A stretch of DNA of 12,439 nucleotides from Methanosphaera sp. (GCA_013330915.1 DUHK01000145.1:3998-16436), one strand, 5' to 3'; positions 6,264 to 12,439 are shown, counted from the stretch's first letter. Notes: generated from the sequence alone by a model not told the origin. Program-made: numbers and translations.

Positions 6264-6835
6264 AAAGATATGATGCAATAAAAAAAATAGTTGAAACAAC
6301 AAGCGAAGACGAATATATCATATCCAACATAGGATTTCCATCCCGAGAACTATACGGAATCAAAGACAGAAAACGCACATTCTACATGTCAGGGTCAATG
6401 GGAATGGCAACACCAATAGGTCTGGGAGTGGCACTTGCACTCCAGCAACAGAACAACACGACAAAAGTAATAGTCATAGACGGGGACGGATCAATGCTGA
6501 TGAACTTCGGCGAACTAGTAACAGTATATGCACAAAATCCTGAAAACCTGATAATAGCACTAATCGACAATGAAGCATACGGTTCAACAGGCTCACAGGA
6601 AACATACGCATCCAGGATAAACCTGTCAAATATTGCGGAAGCAATCGGATTTAAAGAAGTCTACCATATAGATGCCAAAGAAACAACCGATGATATAGAT
6701 ATGACACAATATCTTGACAAAAAAGGTCCGGTATTTGTGCACATAAAGGTAAATCCTGGAAACAGTGACGCACCAATAATAGACCTGACACCTTCAAAAA
6801 TAAAAAACAGATTCATGAAACAGATTCATGAATAA
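6260..6835 (+). CDS. comE: Sulfopyruvate decarboxylase beta subunit (ThDP-binding)
   Basis: ComE is the diphosphate-binding half of sulfopyruvate decarboxylase. The thiamine diphosphate/Mg motif is clear: GDGSMLMNFGEL at 75-86 and then the Asn of LIDNEAYG at 101-108. It is preceded by MSGSMGMATPIGLGVALA at 43-60 and followed by GSTGSQETYASRINL. The 191-residue length suits a split enzyme; in some methanogens ComD and ComE are fused. ATG overlaps the comD stop as ATGA, and AGGAG at 6246-6250 precedes it by nine bases, so translation is likely coupled and subunits made in equal amounts. The extreme 3' end is odd: a 13-bp tandem duplication (6808-6833) supplies the last residues K-Q-I-H-E and the stop codon. 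comA and comB are not in the window. Confidence 0.95.
   Translation: MKRYDAIKKIVETTSEDEYIISNIGFPSRELYGIKDRKRTFYMSGSMGMATPIGLGVALALQQQNNTTKVIVIDGDGSMLMNFGELVTVYAQNPENLIIALIDNEAYGSTGSQETYASRINLSNIAEAIGFKEVYHIDAKETTDDIDMTQYLDKKGPVFVHIKVNPGNSDAPIIDLTPSKIKNRFMKQIHE
6808..6833 (+). repeat. 13-bp tandem duplication at the 3' end of comE
   Basis: CAGATTCATGAAA (6808-6820) is followed directly by CAGATTCATGAAT (6821-6833), 12 of 13 identical. Since 13 is not a multiple of three, the second copy is read in another frame (Q-I-H-E instead of R-F-M) and creates the present TAA stop. Confidence 0.85.
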
Positions 6836-6880
6836 AAAAAATAAACTCCCACTTCTCTTTTTCTTATAAAATAATTAGTT
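6836..6880. terminator. Convergent intergenic terminator between comE and the hydrolase
   Basis: This 45-base gap separates two convergent genes. On the plus strand it offers a pyrimidine-rich stretch with CCC and TTCTCTTTTTC (about 6847-6863). On the minus strand the A run near 6834-6840 becomes a T tract. Together these could end both transcripts. Confidence 0.55.
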
Positions 6881-7630
6881 CTAAAAAAACTCTTCCAAAA
6901 TTTCAAGAACCTTCATGTTGTTTTTGCCCACAAGAATATTGTGCTTAACATCATCAAAAACAATCAAACGTGAATTATTAATCATTGCCTGATAACTTTT
7001 CTGTGTGATACAAGGACAAAGATCATCATGTCTTCCAGCCATAACAAGAAGCGGAACATCAATTAGTGACAACCTGTCTTCAACATCAAATTCAAGACAT
7101 GCATCTATTGCCTTAATATATGCCATGGTATTGGCAGTTTCTGAAGCGTAATTTTTAATAATATTCAGTTCGTCCCTGTTGTCCTCGATTACGTCTGGAC
7201 ATAAAACCATTGGCAAAATCAGGTCATAAAAATCTTCAAAGCCTGTTTCCAAAGCGTTCCTTAGTTGTGTGAAAACATGTTTTAAATGCTCATCACATCT
7301 GGCAAAGCTTGACATCAGCACCATTTTTGATACCATATCAGGATATTTCAGCACAAAATCTAAAGCGATAAGTCCTCCAAGGGAAAATCCTACCAGGTTT
7401 ACTTTATGAATATTCAATTCATCCAATAGTTCCTTAAGGTCATTGGTATAGACGTCAACTGATATCTTGTCGTTTTGCAGTTCTGATTTTCCATGTCCCC
7501 TGAGGTCCATCCGCAGTATCTGATAATTGTTTTTTAGATTACTTGCAAGATATTCCCAGTATTCCAGGCTGTCTGAGAGTCCATGTATAAATACAATGGT
7601 TTCACCCTTTCCTTCAATCTTATAGTTCAT
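6881..7630 (-). CDS. Alpha/beta hydrolase, probable esterase/lactonase-type
   Basis: A complete 249-residue alpha/beta hydrolase, cytoplasmic with no signal peptide. Landmarks: the oxyanion-hole HG at 16-17 (FIHGLSDS), DLRGHGKS at 42-49, the nucleophile elbow GFSLGG at 81-86 with Ser83, an acidic residue in GRHDDLCP (Asp202 or Asp203) and His230 in VKHNIL. The helical cap lies roughly at 110-185. The catalytic triad is therefore intact. Closest by general appearance are MenH, BioH and 3-oxoadipate enol-lactonase-like proteins, but the substrate cannot be told from the sequence. It is a single gene facing comE, with the tRNA cluster behind it. No clear ribosome site precedes the ATG at 7630, so it may be leaderless or have a very short leader. 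Its codons use more TT-ending and mixed forms than the A-skewed com genes. Confidence 0.9.
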   Translation of the reverse strand: MNYKIEGKGETIVFIHGLSDSLEYWEYLASNLKNNYQILRMDLRGHGKSELQNDKISVDVYTNDLKELLDELNIHKVNLVGFSLGGLIALDFVLKYPDMVSKMVLMSSFARCDEHLKHVFTQLRNALETGFEDFYDLILPMVLCPDVIEDNRDELNIIKNYASETANTMAYIKAIDACLEFDVEDRLSLIDVPLLVMAGRHDDLCPCITQKSYQAMINNSRLIVFDDVKHNILVGKNNMKVLEILEEFF

Positions 7631-7737
7631 GGTATTAATTTATAACAGCTTATCTAAATAATTTTTCAAAAGTAGATTTATCAATAGTAAAAATAGCTTA
7701 TCCTGTGAGTAAAAGCATTACGAAAATATCAGCATAT

Positions 7738-7756
7738 CTATAAATAGAGTTTATAG
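7738..7756. repeat. Inverted repeat between the tRNA cluster and the hydrolase
   Basis: CTATAAA and TTTATAG are exact complements around a five-base loop. The site lies 3' of the last tRNA-Glu and about 110 bases upstream of the hydrolase start. It could be a TATA element for the hydrolase read on the minus strand, or a weak 3' hairpin of the tRNA transcript. The rest of the gap 7631-7797 shows nothing else I can support. Confidence 0.35.
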
Positions 7757-7797
7757 TTTTGAAGTTAAAATCTGTTGTAAAAATAGAATGATTTGAA

Positions 7798-7872
7798 TGC
7801 TCCGACCGGGATTCGAACCCGAGTCTTCGGCTCGAAAGGCCGAAATGATTGGCCGGACTACACTATCGGAGC
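7798..7872 (-). tRNA. tRNA-Glu (TTC), copy 1
   Basis: A complete cloverleaf on the minus strand, 75 bases, acceptor GCTCCGA pairing with TCGGAGC and discriminator A. The anticodon loop CTTTCGA gives TTC, and the T loop is TTCGAAT. CCA is not encoded. The sequence is identical to the second tRNA-Glu at 8211-8285. It appears to be the last gene of a Leu-His-Glu unit. Confidence 0.97.
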
Positions 7873-7919
7873 AAACTTACTAATAATTATGTTTCCATAA
7901 TCATCTTTTTTTTAAATGG

Positions 7920-7991
7920 GGCCGGGGCCGAGAATCGAACCCGAGTCACGGGATCCACAGTCCCGAAGAATAACCACTATCCTACCCCGGC
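7920..7991 (-). tRNA. tRNA-His (GTG)
   Basis: A cloverleaf with acceptor GCCGGGG/CCCCGGC, anticodon loop CTGTGGA (GTG) and T loop TTCGATT. The discriminator is C73, the archaeal histidine identity base. The next three bases (7919-7917, minus strand) read CCA, so the tail seems encoded, unlike the other tRNAs here. The base before position 1 is T, not G, so the extra G-1 of tRNA-His would have to be added after transcription (Thg1-type activity) or be absent. Confidence 0.96.
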
Positions 7992-8019
7992 ATGTTATAA
8001 ATATTATTCCTTCTCTAAG

Positions 8020-8103
<84 letters not shown>

Positions 8104-8128
8104 ATATAAAATATTCATTTTCCGCATA

Positions 8129-8140
8129 CTTTATATAAGG
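8129..8140 (-). promoter_or_regulatory. TATA box for the tRNA Leu-His-Glu unit
   Basis: On the minus strand the sequence reads CCTTATATAAAG, an excellent archaeal TATA box. Its centre is about 31 bases before the first base of tRNA-Leu, which predicts a transcript start a few bases upstream of the mature tRNA, as is usual for archaeal tRNA genes. Confidence 0.65.
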
Positions 8141-8160
8141 AATGTTTAGCTAATGTATTA

Positions 8161-8209
8161 TTCTAGAAACTAAAATTTAATAAAAATATTGATAAAAAAG
8201 TTCTAGAAA
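8161..8209. repeat. Two TTCTAGAAA repeats exactly 40 bp apart
   Basis: The nonamer TTCTAGAAA, whose first eight bases are palindromic, occurs at 8161-8169 and 8201-8209, directly behind tRNA-Glu copy 2 on the minus strand. Between them, on the minus strand, is a T6 tract (about 8194-8199) that may end the Asn-Ile2-Glu transcript. The function of the repeat is unknown. Confidence 0.45.
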
Positions 8210-8210
8210 A

Positions 8211-8285
8211 TGCTCCGACCGGGATTCGAACCCGAGTCTTCGGCTCGAAAGGCCGAAATGATTGGCCGGACTACACTATCGGAGC
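8211..8285 (-). tRNA. tRNA-Glu (TTC), copy 2
   Basis: Seventy-five bases identical to copy 1 at 7798-7872: acceptor GCTCCGA/TCGGAGC, anticodon TTC, discriminator A, no encoded CCA. The flanks differ apart from a few bases. It is 27 bases behind the CAT tRNA and seems to close the Asn-CAT-Glu unit. Confidence 0.97.
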
Positions 8286-8309
8286 AAATCATATTGTAAA
8301 ATGTTCTTG

Positions 8310-8386
<77 letters not shown>

Positions 8387-8398
8387 AGCTAAAAATAG

Positions 8399-8471
<73 letters not shown>

Positions 8472-8490
8472 ACTTCCATCTTACAATAGT

Positions 8491-8516
8491 CTATATATAA
8501 TTGCTAATATATAAAC
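8491..8516 (-). promoter_or_regulatory. Two TATA boxes upstream of the tRNA-Asn unit
   Basis: On the minus strand GTTTATATATTA (8505-8516) and AATTATATATAG (8491-8502) are both good archaeal TATA boxes, centred about 39 and 25 bases before tRNA-Asn. The distal box would start transcription about 14 bases upstream of the tRNA, the proximal one at or near its first base. Confidence 0.6.
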
Positions 8517-8520
8517 TTAC

Positions 8521-8550
8521 CTATCTATATGATAGACTGTACTTTACAGT
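8521..8550. repeat. Two adjacent inverted repeats in the divergent intergenic region
   Basis: CTATC-TATAT-GATAG (8521-8535) is followed without a gap by ACTGTA-CTT-TACAGT (8536-8550); both are perfect. They lie between the tRNA-Asn promoter and a possible promoter of the radical SAM gene (palindromic AGTATATATACT, 8573-8584). The position fits an operator controlling one or both directions. Confidence 0.5.
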
Positions 8551-8745
8551 ACAATAATATGTTTGTCATCATAGTATATATACTTTATGGAAATATTATA
8601 TTAAACTTACATAATTGTACCTGAAAATTTCAAGAGAAAATAATGAAAAAATAAAGAAATATGTACTAAAAACTACTAAAATAATAAGTAAGAATAATTT
8701 AAAATTTTTTTATGATAAAATAATAAGAAAGGGGGTTGAAACGTT

Positions 8746-9756
8746 ATGGATTTAATTGAAAAAGTCAAAAACAAGGAAATATTTGATTTGTTAATAGAGG
8801 CCGACAAAATTACCAGAAGGGTGCATGGAAAACAAGTGACCCTGGAAAGGGCTATTTTCCTGTCATGGTGGTGTGAAAAGGGAGATTGTAAGTTTTGTTA
8901 CATGTCATCACAGAAGGATAGAATTGCAGATCCTGACAAGGCCAAAAGGCATGTGAAGGGAATATATGCCGAAGCGGAACTGACCAAACGTATGGGATGG
9001 AACATCGAGTTTTTATCTGGAGGATACGGAATATATTCTACGGATGAAATCAGGGAAATTTCCGAGACAATATATGACATTACAGACAAACCGGTCTGGC
9101 TAAACATTGGTATTACAGATGATCTTGACCAGTATGGTGAGGAGATTGTGGGCGTTACAGGAGCTGTTGAAACTGCAAATCCACAGTTCCATGATGATGT
9201 ATGTCCAAGCAAATCCATCCCCGACATCAAGCGAATGCTCAACACCGCAGGAGAACTTGGCTATAAGAAGGCCATCACCATCATTGTAGGTTTGGGTGAA
9301 GAGATTGAGCATTTGAATGACCTGTTTGATTTGATTGAGGAACTGGATATTGACAGAATCATTTTCTATTCCTTGAATCCTCATCCTGATACTGCATATC
9401 ACCTGACACCTCAGCCTGCATCCCTGTATTATGCAAGCATCGTTGCTAGTACACGAATTAGATTCCCAGAAATTGAAATCATCACGGGAACCTGGACTGA
9501 TAATCTAGCCAATATGGGTGTTCTTTTAAAGGCGGGCAGTAACGGTTTGACCAAGTTTCCATTATTCAAAATGTATGGAAACCGTTTCGGTAAACGTGTT
9601 GAAGAGGAAGTTTACTGGGCTGACCGTGAATTAAAGGGTAGTTTCTCCGATATGGATTTATTGACAAAGGGAAACAATTTAAGACCGGAACTTGAACCGT
9701 TTATCCAAAGATATATTGATATGTGTTATGAAAATCTGGATATTAAAAAAATTTAA
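8746..9756 (+). CDS. Radical SAM protein, BioB/HydE/HmdB-like, with CX4CX2C motif
   Basis: A 336-residue radical S-adenosylmethionine enzyme; the reaction is unknown. The cluster-binding cysteines are C43, C48 and C51, a CX4CX2C spacing instead of the usual CX3CX2C. Next come FLSGGYG at 89-95, in the place of the GGE SAM-binding motif, and VETANPQF at 141-148. IIVGLGEE at 179-186 and SLNPHPDTAY at 209-218 recall the biotin synthase, HydE, PylB and HmdB group. HmdB of the FeGP-cofactor pathway has CX5CX2C, so this may be a methanogen paralogue in that circle, but no hmd gene is visible. The start at 8746 follows GGGGG with ten-base spacing. It stands alone between the tRNA cluster and gatB. 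Codon use is more even than in the A-skewed com block. Confidence 0.88.
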   Translation: MDLIEKVKNKEIFDLLIEADKITRRVHGKQVTLERAIFLSWWCEKGDCKFCYMSSQKDRIADPDKAKRHVKGIYAEAELTKRMGWNIEFLSGGYGIYSTDEIREISETIYDITDKPVWLNIGITDDLDQYGEEIVGVTGAVETANPQFHDDVCPSKSIPDIKRMLNTAGELGYKKAITIIVGLGEEIEHLNDLFDLIEELDIDRIIFYSLNPHPDTAYHLTPQPASLYYASIVASTRIRFPEIEIITGTWTDNLANMGVLLKAGSNGLTKFPLFKMYGNRFGKRVEEEVYWADRELKGSFSDMDLLTKGNNLRPELEPFIQRYIDMCYENLDIKKI

Positions 9757-9818
9757 TTCATAATTACTGTGAAAAACTATAAAATATGTAAAAATTTAAA
9801 TTAATTAAAAAATAAAAA

Positions 9819-9830
9819 TTAATATATAAT
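9819..9830 (+). promoter_or_regulatory. Probable gatB promoter TATA box
   Basis: TTAATATATAAT lies in the gap 9757-9896 and predicts a transcript start near 9850, giving a leader of about 45 bases that contains GGAGG at 9876-9880. The rest of the gap is featureless A+T-rich DNA. Confidence 0.5.
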
Positions 9831-9896
9831 ATAATAATATTTTATTAAATAGAATATAGTAAGATTATTTTAATTGGAGGAATATTTATTACTGAT

Positions 9897-11255
9897 ATGA
9901 TGTGTGGTCTTGAAATCCACGTACAACTTAATACAAATTCAAAATTATTTTGCAGTTGTCCAACAAATTACCAATCTGCACCAAATAATACAAACATATG
10001 TCACGTATGTTTAAACCAGCCTGGAGCAAAACCTTTCCCACCAAACCAGGGAGTATTAGACAAAGCTGTTAAGGTTGCTCTTATGCTTGGATGTGACATT
10101 TCGGACGAAATTATTTATTTCATGAGAAAACACTACGATTACCCTGACTTGTCCAGTGGATACCAGAGAACCAGTGTTCCTGTAGGTATCAACGGTGAAC
10201 TAAACGGTGTAAGAATTCACGAAATACACGTTGAAGAAGACCCTGGTCAATACAAACCTGACAGAGGTACCGTTGACTTCAACAGATCAGGTATTCCGTT
10301 AATCGAAATCGTAACAGAACCTGACATGAAATCACCTGAAGAAGCAAGAAGCTTCCTTAACGAACTTGTACGTGTACTTAACTACAGTGGATGTACACGT
10401 GGTGAAGGTACTATGAGAGCTGACGTTAACATATCCATCGAAGGTGGTAAAAGGGCTGAGGTCAAAAACGTTAACTCCATACGTGGTGCATACAAAGTTC
10501 TTAAATTCGAACTTATCAGACAGAAAAACATTCTTCGCAGAGGTGGAGAAGTACAGCAGGAAACACGTGCATACCTTGAATCACAGATGATTACCGTTCC
10601 TATGAGATCAAAAGAGGATGCTGACGATTACAGATACATTCCTGACCCTGATCTTCCACCTATGATAATTGACCCTGCACACGTGGAAGAAATCAGAGAA
10701 GAAATGCCTGAACCGGCTCACCTTAAAAGTGCACGTTTTGTTGAACAGTACGGAATCGACGAGGCAGATGCAAAAGTTCTCACTTCAGAACTTGCACTGG
10801 CTGACGCATACGAAGAAGTATGTAAAAAGGTTGACGCTCAAAGTGCAGCAACTCTAATGAGAGACGAAGTTAAACGTGTATTAAACTACAACAAAATCGA
10901 ATTTGCAGAAAGTAAAATTACTGCAGATGACATTATCGAATTAATTGAATTAATCGATTCCAAACAGGTAACACCGGAAGCAGCACACAAGCTTATTGAA
11001 CAAATGCCTGGAAACGACAAAACACCTACAGAAATTGGTAAGGAAATGGACATTATAGGTGTTGTTGAAGAAGATGCAGTAATTGCAGCAATTGACCAGG
11101 TCATTGAAGAAAACCCTAACGCAGTCACAGACTACAAAAACGGTAAGGAAAATGCTGTTAACTTCCTTGTTGGACAGGTAATGAGATTAACCAGAGGAAA
11201 AGCCAACGCAGGTGAAACCAACAAGATCATAAAAGAAAAATTAGACGCATTATAG
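9897..11255 (+). CDS. gatB: Aspartyl/glutamyl-tRNA amidotransferase subunit B
   Basis: GatB is the tRNA-binding and kinase-like subunit of GatCAB, which converts Asp-tRNA(Asn) or Glu-tRNA(Gln) to the amide form in the cytoplasm. In archaea Gln is normally made by GatDE, so Asn-tRNA is the likely product. The 452-residue protein starts with CGLEIHVQL (3-11). Zinc ligands C19, C21, C35 and C38 follow; the usual CPVC is CHVC here. Then come HVEEDPGQYKPD (111-122), LIEIVTEPDMKSPEEA (135-150), DYRYIPDPDLPP (244-255) and a YqeY-type tail from about 275 ending in GKANAGETNKIIKEKL. The start is odd: GGAGG (9876-9880) is 16 bases from ATG 9897, while an ATT at 9888 is at the ideal seven bases. gatA and gatC are not in the window. 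A C-rich stretch follows the stop. Confidence 0.96.
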   Translation: MMCGLEIHVQLNTNSKLFCSCPTNYQSAPNNTNICHVCLNQPGAKPFPPNQGVLDKAVKVALMLGCDISDEIIYFMRKHYDYPDLSSGYQRTSVPVGINGELNGVRIHEIHVEEDPGQYKPDRGTVDFNRSGIPLIEIVTEPDMKSPEEARSFLNELVRVLNYSGCTRGEGTMRADVNISIEGGKRAEVKNVNSIRGAYKVLKFELIRQKNILRRGGEVQQETRAYLESQMITVPMRSKEDADDYRYIPDPDLPPMIIDPAHVEEIREEMPEPAHLKSARFVEQYGIDEADAKVLTSELALADAYEEVCKKVDAQSAATLMRDEVKRVLNYNKIEFAESKITADDIIELIELIDSKQVTPEAAHKLIEQMPGNDKTPTEIGKEMDIIGVVEEDAVIAAIDQVIEENPNAVTDYKNGKENAVNFLVGQVMRLTRGKANAGETNKIIKEKLDAL

Positions 11256-11285
11256 TTTTCCTCCCCTCCCCAAAACATTTTAATA
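11256..11285 (+). terminator. C/T-rich 3' flank of gatB
   Basis: The gatB stop is followed by TTTTCCTCCCCTCCCC and then a short T run (CATTTTAAT). This is the same C-rich-then-T order seen after aCPSF1 and hisE, but with a weak T tract, so partial read-through into the next gene is possible. Confidence 0.4.
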
Positions 11286-11305
11286 AGTATAAAAGGAGTG
11301 ATAAG

Positions 11306-12112
11306 ATGAGTGATTACAAGAAAGTGAAGGACTACATGACCAGAGACGTAATTACAGTAGACCCTGATATGCCTATAGAAGAAATAAAAAGAATCATAAA
11401 AACCACGGGACACGACGGATTTCCAGTAGAAAAAGATGACCAGATAGTTGGAATAATCACTGCATCAGACCTTCTGATAAAAGATTTGAAACCGACAGTT
11501 AGAGGAATGATGTCAGATGATATCGTCATAGCTAACGAAGAATTATCCATAAACGATGCCGCAAGGGTAATGTTCAGAATGGGAATTTCCAGACTGCCTG
11601 TCACCAATGAAAATATGAAAGTTCTTGGAATAATCACAAACACAGACATTCTAAGATCCCACATTGAACGTTCAACACCTGAAAAGGTTGACCAGTACCG
11701 TAAAACACTTGAACAACTCTACGGTGTTAAAACAGAACTCACCAAGGAAATAGTTAACGTATGCGACCTTAAACCTACACAGGACAAGGTCTTTGCTGAT
11801 GAACTGCAGGGAAGAACCTATGAAATAGAAAAAGGACTTGCCGAACCAATAATGTCAGTGAAAGTAGACGACCACAAATACCTTGTTGTGGACGGACACC
11901 ACAGACTAGTGGCCTCAACCAAGATGGGCAACGATAAGATATCAGCATACGTCATTACAATCGACAAACCTATCAAGCTGGGTATTGAAAAGACAGCAGA
12001 AAAGAATGGAATATACTCCATTGACGACATTGAAATAATTGCCGATGCACAACATCCTCTAATTGCAATAACCGGAAAACTACGCGAAAAGAATACAACA
12101 ATAAAGAAGTGA
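11306..12112 (+). CDS. Two-CBS-domain protein with ParB/SerK-like C-terminal domain
   Basis: A 268-residue cytoplasmic protein of two parts. Residues about 5-60 and 64-120 are two CBS motifs (VKDYMTRDVITVDPD ... GIITASDLL, and VRGMMSDDIVIA ... GIITNTDIL), which as a pair normally bind adenine nucleotides such as AMP, ATP or SAM. Residues about 140-268 look like the ParB/sulfiredoxin fold: LKPTQDKVF at 155-163, EPIMSVKVDD and VVDGHHRLVAS at 194-204, where DGHHR is the nucleotide/phosphate-binding signature. The same fold occurs in the archaeal ADP-dependent free serine kinase SerK, so a nucleotide-regulated small-molecule kinase or ATPase is as likely as a DNA-binding role. I cannot decide between them. 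A near-ideal GGAGTGAT site (11295-11302) precedes ATG 11306. hisE follows after six bases, so the two are cotranscribed. Confidence 0.85.
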   Translation: MSDYKKVKDYMTRDVITVDPDMPIEEIKRIIKTTGHDGFPVEKDDQIVGIITASDLLIKDLKPTVRGMMSDDIVIANEELSINDAARVMFRMGISRLPVTNENMKVLGIITNTDILRSHIERSTPEKVDQYRKTLEQLYGVKTELTKEIVNVCDLKPTQDKVFADELQGRTYEIEKGLAEPIMSVKVDDHKYLVVDGHHRLVASTKMGNDKISAYVITIDKPIKLGIEKTAEKNGIYSIDDIEIIADAQHPLIAITGKLREKNTTIKK

Positions 12113-12118
12113 ATATGA

Positions 12119-12406
12119 ATGAAAGACGAAATTATCAGAGAAGTCTACAACACATTAGTTGACAGAAAAAATAATCCAACCGATTCATACACATCACAAC
12201 TAATGCAGGATTCCGATAAAAAGGCCGAGGACAAAATACTTGAAAAGCTTGGTGAAGAGGCAACAGAAGTAATCCTTGCCAGTAAAAACAATGAGGACCT
12301 TGTTCATGAATCAGCAGACCTAATATTTTTCACAATACTAAACCTTGCATACAAGGGAGTTGACATTGACGAGCTGTTTGATGAACTAATCAGTAGACAC
12401 AAATAA
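12119..12406 (+). CDS. hisE: Phosphoribosyl-ATP pyrophosphatase
   Basis: HisE removes pyrophosphate from phosphoribosyl-ATP, giving PR-AMP, the second step of histidine synthesis. The 95-residue length is typical for a stand-alone HisE; in many bacteria it is fused to HisI. The all-alpha MazG-like fold signature is complete: SYTSQL at 23-28, DKILEKLGEEATEV at 38-51 with the metal-binding EExxE (46-50), and the second acidic pair E64 and D67 in HESADLIFF. The start ATG is six bases after the CBS-protein stop, with only a weak GAAGTGA site inside the previous gene's end, so translational coupling is likely. No other his gene is in the window. Confidence 0.95.
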   Translation: MKDEIIREVYNTLVDRKNNPTDSYTSQLMQDSDKKAEDKILEKLGEEATEVILASKNNEDLVHESADLIFFTILNLAYKGVDIDELFDELISRHK

Positions 12407-12439
12407 ATAACCACCCTCCCCCAATTAAAACCCTTTTTT
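12407..12439 (+). terminator. C-rich stretch and T tract after hisE
   Basis: ACCACCCTCCCCC is followed by a short A-rich spacer, CCC and at least seven T up to the window edge. It is almost the same layout as after aCPSF1 and is the probable end of the CBS-hisE transcript. Confidence 0.6.

Larger units (their letters stand above)
8472..8745. other. 274-base divergent intergenic region
   Basis: No protein gene is seen. From left to right it holds the two TATA boxes of the tRNA-Asn unit, paired inverted repeats (8521-8550), a palindromic TATA-like element (8573-8584), a small palindrome TGAAAATTTCA (8622-8632) and an A-rich leader. The leader ends in a GGGGG ribosome binding site (8731-8735) ten bases before the radical SAM start. 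If the TATA at 8573 is used, the leader is about 135 bases. Confidence 0.5.

Noticed and set aside
5660..6378. Overlapping minus-strand and plus-strand open frames within comD/comE
   Set aside because: These are out-of-frame readings of comD and comE, which have full motif sets; the shadow peptides have low-complexity composition and no homology that I recognise.
7647..7702. Octamer AGCTTATC repeated at 7647-7654 and 7695-7702 upstream of the hydrolase
   Set aside because: The repeat is short, with irregular flanks, and no clear relation to a promoter element could be seen.
9100..9402. Minus- and plus-strand open frames inside the radical SAM gene
   Set aside because: They have no start signals and lie wholly inside a gene with clear family motifs.

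Overview
The window looks like a piece of a methanogenic archaeon of the order Methanobacteriales, most likely Methanosphaera or a close relative. The DNA is very A+T rich, with AGA/ATA-heavy codons. Several genes have GGTGA- or GGAGG-type Shine-Dalgarno sites, and intergenic TATA boxes are of archaeal type. The gene content is archaeal and methanogen-specific: archaeal proteasome beta subunit, KH-type aCPSF1/FttA, ComC/ComDE of coenzyme M synthesis, and GatB. The assignment rests on gene content and remembered protein similarity; no search was run.

Layout. Positions 1-597 hold the 3' part of psmB. A 356-base A+T-rich gap follows, with a strong TATA box and a 14-bp palindrome. Positions 954-2861 encode the transcription termination ribonuclease aCPSF1 (FttA). 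Then come purM (3042-4067) and comC (4079-5110), 11 nt apart and probably one transcript. A 220-base gap contains a decayed copy of the beginning of comD. It is followed by a small membrane-anchored Asn/Thr-rich protein (5344-5712) and the overlapping pair comD-comE (5754-6835). comE converges on an alpha/beta hydrolase on the minus strand (6881-7630).

Positions 7798-8471 hold six tRNA genes, all on the minus strand. They appear to form two transcription units, Asn-Ile2/Met(CAT)-Glu and Leu-His-Glu, each ending in an identical tRNA-Glu(TTC). A divergent intergenic region with two adjacent inverted repeats leads to a radical SAM protein (8746-9756) with an unusual CX4CX2C cluster motif. gatB (9897-11255), a CBS-domain protein with a ParB/SerK-like C-terminus (11306-12112) and hisE (12119-12406) complete the window.

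How the genes connect. ComC and ComDE catalyse consecutive steps from sulfolactate through sulfopyruvate to sulfoacetaldehyde on the way to coenzyme M. PurM and HisE belong to purine and histidine synthesis. GatB belongs to transamidation, which in archaea that use GatCAB makes Asn-tRNA(Asn); a tRNA-Asn gene lies upstream. aCPSF1 forms transcript 3' ends, and several genes here end in a C-rich stretch followed by a T tract that could be its substrate.

Most noteworthy: (1) a 36-bp near-perfect direct repeat of the comD translation start flanks the small membrane-protein gene, as if that gene had been inserted into the com cluster; (2) the non-canonical radical SAM motif; (3) the repeated C-rich/T-tract 3' ends; (4) a 13-bp tandem duplication that supplies the last codons and stop of comE.
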